Assembly (NCBI GenBank): GCA_903847545.1 | Contig: CAINDZ010000701.1 | Location: forward strand, 1 to 8,570 | DNA: 8,570 nt | Source of the DNA: an uncultured bacterium | GTDB taxonomy: Bacteria > Krumholzibacteriota > Krumholzibacteriia > LZORAL124-64-63 | Direction: 5' to 3' | Shown: positions 6,009 to 8,570 of the stretch, piece after piece | Numbering within the stretch: the stretch's first letter is position 1 | Layout of the letters: each line of letters begins with the position of its first letter | The notes under the pieces: model-generated | The model's database searches: none | What the model was told of the DNA's origin: nothing | The model's input: the letters and a program-made list of their open reading frames with translations, nothing else | Program-made: the position numbers and the translations under genes

Positions 6009-7568
6009 GTGGCCTTCCGCATCCTGTGGGTCGACGACAACATCGAGGAGCTGCGCTCGCACGTGGTCTACCTCGGCGAGAAGGGTTACGCCGTCGAGGG
6101 CGTGACCAACGGCATCGACGCCCTGGCCATGCTGCGCGAGAAGCCCTACGACGCCATCCTGCTGGACGAGATGATGCCGGGCATGGGCGGCCTCGAGACG
6201 CTCGAGGGGATCCGGAAGATCAACGAGCACGTGCCGGTCATCATGATCACCAAGAGCGAGGCCGAGGACCTGGTCACGCGCGCCATCGGCAAGCGCATCG
6301 ACGACTACCTGGTCAAGCCCGTCTCGCCACTGCAGATCCTCTCGGCGCTGAAACGCCAGCTCGAGGCGCGCAAGCTGGCCGGCGAGGAGGTGGCCCGCAG
6401 CTACATGAGCATCTTCATGGCGCTGGGCGACCGCTTCGCCACCGCCTCGACGCCCGCCGACTGGCTGGCCATCTACGGCGACCTGGTCACCTGGAGCCTG
6501 GACCTGTTCGCCTACAGCGACCACGGCCTGCTGCAGACGCTCGAGGAGCAGTACACGGCCGCGAACCTCGCCTTCGCGAAGTTCGTCCGGAAGAACTACC
6601 GGGAGTGGGTCAACGCGGCGCCCGGCGGCGCGGCGCCCCTGCTGAGCCCCGACGTCTTTTCCACGTGGGTGGCGCCCGAGATCGAGCGCAAGAAGCAGGT
6701 CTTCTGGATCGTGATCGACTGCATGCGCCTGGACCAGTTGCGCATGATCGAGCCGCTGCTGGAGTCTTTCTACCACCTGGACCGGCGCCACTACTGGTCG
6801 ATCCTGCCGACGGCCACGCCGTACGCGCGCAACGCCCTGTTCGCCGGCCTGTACCCGCTGGACATCGCGCGGAAGTACCCGCAGTGGTGGATCGGCGCCG
6901 CCGACCACGAGGGCAGCCGCAACGCGCACGAGGCCGACCTGCTAGAGGAGCAGCTCAAGCGCATCGGCAGCCCCGCCGTCGGCGCCAGCCGCTACTACAA
7001 GGTCTCCGACGCGCGCGACACCGACCACCTGCACCGCAACCTGGGCTCGCTCGGCGAGGCCCGCCTGGTCGCCGGCGTCTACAACTTCCTGGACATGATG
7101 GCCCACGGCCGCAGCCAGAACCGCATCCTCAAGGAGCTGGCGCCGGACGAGGCCGCGTTCCGCACGCTGATGCGCTCGTGGTTCGAGCACTCGAACCTGT
7201 ACGACGTGTTCAAGACGCTGGCGCGGCGCGACTGCACGGTCATCCTGACCACCGACCACGGCTCCAAGCTCTGCCGCCGCGCCATCCAGATCCGCGGCAA
7301 CCGCGACACCAGCAGCAACGTGCGCTACAAGTTCGGGGACAACCTCGGCGTGGACGAAGAGAAGGTCATGCTGATGAAGAACCCCGAGGCGTACCGGCTG
7401 CCGCCGCAGACCTCGATCGAGAACTACGCGGTGACGACCGAGAGCAACTACCTGGTCTACCCGACGAACTTCCACGAGTACGAGCGGCTGTACCGCGACA
7501 GCTTCCAGCACGGGGGCATCAGCCTGGAAGAGATGATCTGTCCCTTCCTGGTGATGACGCCGCGCTGA
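6009..7568 (+). CDS. porX: PorX-like response regulator with PglZ/alkaline-phosphatase effector domain
   Basis: A 519-residue two-domain protein, the usual size of PorX, the regulator that with PorY governs the type IX secretion system in Bacteroidota. Receiver domain (about 3-120): acidic pair D9/D10, phosphoacceptor D53 in LLDEMMPGMGG, T81, and K103 in LVKPVSP. A helical linker follows (about 125-205). The C-terminal PglZ domain (about 228-519) shows the alkaline-phosphatase metal and nucleophile residues in order: D237 (IVIDCMR), T270 (LPTATPYARN), D362 and H366 (FLDMMAHG), D416 and H417 (TTDHGS), and H501 (FQHGGISLEEMI). Both active centres therefore look complete. Published work on P. 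gingivalis PorX describes a zinc-dependent phosphodiesterase acting on oligonucleotides; activity here is inferred. The GTG start at 6009 is backed by AAAGGAG. tsaE follows by 14 nt. I am sure of the architecture; a role in type IX secretion in this organism is unproven. Confidence 0.93.
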   Translation: MAFRILWVDDNIEELRSHVVYLGEKGYAVEGVTNGIDALAMLREKPYDAILLDEMMPGMGGLETLEGIRKINEHVPVIMITKSEAEDLVTRAIGKRIDDYLVKPVSPLQILSALKRQLEARKLAGEEVARSYMSIFMALGDRFATASTPADWLAIYGDLVTWSLDLFAYSDHGLLQTLEEQYTAANLAFAKFVRKNYREWVNAAPGGAAPLLSPDVFSTWVAPEIERKKQVFWIVIDCMRLDQLRMIEPLLESFYHLDRRHYWSILPTATPYARNALFAGLYPLDIARKYPQWWIGAADHEGSRNAHEADLLEEQLKRIGSPAVGASRYYKVSDARDTDHLHRNLGSLGEARLVAGVYNFLDMMAHGRSQNRILKELAPDEAAFRTLMRSWFEHSNLYDVFKTLARRDCTVILTTDHGSKLCRRAIQIRGNRDTSSNVRYKFGDNLGVDEEKVMLMKNPEAYRLPPQTSIENYAVTTESNYLVYPTNFHEYERLYRDSFQHGGISLEEMICPFLVMTPR

Positions 7569-7582
7569 GCGGGGGAGCGTCG

Positions 7583-8110
7583 ATGGAGCCCGGACACGCG
7601 TTGCCCTCGCCCGACACGTTCCCCGCCGGCGTGCGGACCGTCGGCCCCGCCGCGACCTTCGCGCTGGGCGAGCGCGCGGCCGCCCTGCTGCGCGGGGGCG
7701 AGGTCCTGCTGCTGCACGGCGGCCTCGGCGCGGGCAAGACCTGCTTCGTCCAGGGCCTCTGCCATGGGCTGGGCGTCACGGCCGAGGTCGTCTCGCCGAC
7801 CTTCACCCTGGTCAACACCTACGAGGGGCGCCTGCGCGTGCACCACCTGGACTTCTACCGCATCGGCTCGGCGGCCGACCTGCCGGACATCGGCGTGCCC
7901 GACCTGCTGGACGACGTGGAGGACGGCGCCGCGATCGTCGTCGCCGAGTGGCCCGGCCCGCTCGTGTCGGCCCTCGGGGCGCTGCCGTGCCTGGAATTCC
8001 TGGCCACGACCGGCGCCGACCCGGACTCGCGGTGCTGGCGCCTGCGCGGACGGCCCGAGCCCGCCGCCGCCTGGCGCGCGCTCTTCGACGGCGGGGAGGG
8101 CGCATGCTGA
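7583..8110 (+). CDS. tsaE: tRNA t6A biosynthesis ATPase TsaE (YjeE)
   Basis: P-loop ATPase that works with TsaB and TsaD to attach threonylcarbamoyl to adenosine 37 of ANN-decoding tRNAs, in the cytoplasm. The 175-residue protein is slightly longer than the typical 150-160; the first 15-18 residues look like a non-conserved extension. Seen: Walker A GGLGAGKTCFVQGL (46-59), switch-like SPTFTLVN (71-78), HLDFYRI (88-94) and VVAEWPGPL (119-127), all in the family's standard order. The ATG at 7583 has GGGGGAG 5 nt upstream. The gene lies 14 nt after porX. Its TGA lies within the start of tsaB (ATGCTGA), so two subunits of the same complex are translationally coupled. I recall tsaE next to porX in Bacteroidota genomes too, so this order may be conserved. 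The family call is firm. Confidence 0.94.
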   Translation: MEPGHALPSPDTFPAGVRTVGPAATFALGERAAALLRGGEVLLLHGGLGAGKTCFVQGLCHGLGVTAEVVSPTFTLVNTYEGRLRVHHLDFYRIGSAADLPDIGVPDLLDDVEDGAAIVVAEWPGPLVSALGALPCLEFLATTGADPDSRCWRLRGRPEPAAAWRALFDGGEGAC

Positions 8111-8570
8111 CGCTGGCCCTGGACACGGCCACCCGCTGGGGACGCTTCGCCGTCGCCGACGCCACGGGCGTGCTGGCCTACCGGCCGCTGAACGTCGGCG
8201 GCAGCTACGCGGATGCGCTGCTGACGGTCGTCGGCGACGTGCTCGCCGATGCCGGCCGTGCCCGCAGCGACCTGGATGCCGTGGCCGTCACGGTGGGGCC
8301 GGGCAGCTTCACGGGCGTGCGCATCGGCGTCGCGACCGCCAAGGCCCTGGCCTGGGCGCTCGACCGGCCGCTGTACCCGGTCTCGACGCTGGCCGCCATG
8401 GCGGCGGCGATGCTGGCCGAGCACCCCGGTGCCGACCTTGCGGTGCCGGCCCTGGACGCGCGGCGCGGCGAGGTGTTCGCCGCCGTGTACCGCCGCCGGG
8501 GCGGCTGGGTCGAGGCGCTGGCCGAGCCCGCGGCCGCCACGCCCGACGCCTGGTGGGCGCGGGCCCGCGA
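8104..8570 (+). CDS. tsaB: tRNA t6A biosynthesis protein TsaB (YeaZ), 5' part only
   Basis: The first 155 codons are present; the gene runs off the right edge. TsaB is the non-catalytic ASKHA-fold partner that dimerises with TsaD in the t6A complex. Seen: the N-terminal strand MLTLALDTAT (1-10), the hallmark GPGSFTGVRIG (65-75) followed by ATAKALAWAL, the pocket-like VSTLAAMA, and ALDARRGEVFAAVY (116-129), all diagnostic of the family. The ATG at 8104 overlaps the tsaE stop by 7 nt, and GGGGAGG lies 4 nt upstream (8093-8099), inside the tsaE 3' end. In many genomes rimI or tsaD lies downstream; that cannot be seen here. Confidence 0.95.
   Translation, partial: MLTLALDTATRWGRFAVADATGVLAYRPLNVGGSYADALLTVVGDVLADAGRARSDLDAVAVTVGPGSFTGVRIGVATAKALAWALDRPLYPVSTLAAMAAAMLAEHPGADLAVPALDARRGEVFAAVYRRRGGWVEALAEPAAATPDAWWARAR

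Noticed and set aside
5775..6929. A 384-residue minus-strand open frame opposite the kinase/porX junction
   Set aside because: Same type of GC-driven shadow; it spans two confident genes on the plus strand.
6702..7568. BREX or other phage-defence locus signalled by a PglZ domain
   Set aside because: The PglZ domain is fused to a receiver domain in PorX order and length. No BrxC, BrxL, PglX or other defence genes are nearby, and the neighbours are housekeeping genes.
4738..7568. Hybrid histidine kinase-regulator fusion broken by a frameshift
   Set aside because: The kinase ends with a normal G2 box and C-terminus, and the regulator has its own strong ribosome site and start. They are two intact genes.

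Overview
The window is very GC-rich (about 70% by eye), tightly packed bacterial chromosome. It has nine genes in two divergent blocks that share one 244-base intergenic region (3238-3481). I see no tRNA, rRNA, CRISPR array, insertion sequence or other mobile element. The strongest lineage clue is a response regulator fused to a PglZ/alkaline-phosphatase domain (PorX type) beside a histidine kinase with the HQLGTPLTS phosphoacceptor box. Both are typical of Bacteroidota and related FCB-group phyla. The high GC argues against an ordinary Bacteroidota genome and suggests a high-GC FCB-group relative, perhaps of the Krumholzibacteriota/Eisenbacteria/Gemmatimonadota kind. That placement is an inference.

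The left block is on the minus strand, in transcription order. pyrF (OMP decarboxylase) and pyrE (orotate phosphoribosyltransferase) are the last two steps of UMP synthesis. They are followed by a multi-pass membrane protein resembling GT-C/GT39-type glycosyltransferases and by the 5' part of a YfiH/PgeF (laccase-fold, COG1496) gene that runs off the left edge. Gaps are 49, 4 and -3 nt, so this looks like one operon.

The right block is on the plus strand: serS (seryl-tRNA synthetase), a membrane histidine kinase, a PorX-like regulator/phosphodiesterase, tsaE and the 5' part of tsaB (t6A tRNA modification). Gaps are -4, 20, 14 and -7 nt, again an evident operon. A membrane sensor kinase and its likely partner are therefore embedded among translation genes.

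The main point of interest is the kinase-PorX pair. In Bacteroidota, PorX and PorY control the type IX secretion system (T9SS) and are usually encoded apart. Here a PorY-like kinase and a PorX with an apparently complete receiver site and complete metal centre are adjacent, in a high-GC genome. No T9SS structural gene is visible in the window. Four starts are non-ATG (TTG for serS and pgeF, GTG for the membrane protein and porX). Good Shine-Dalgarno sequences support all of them except the membrane protein.
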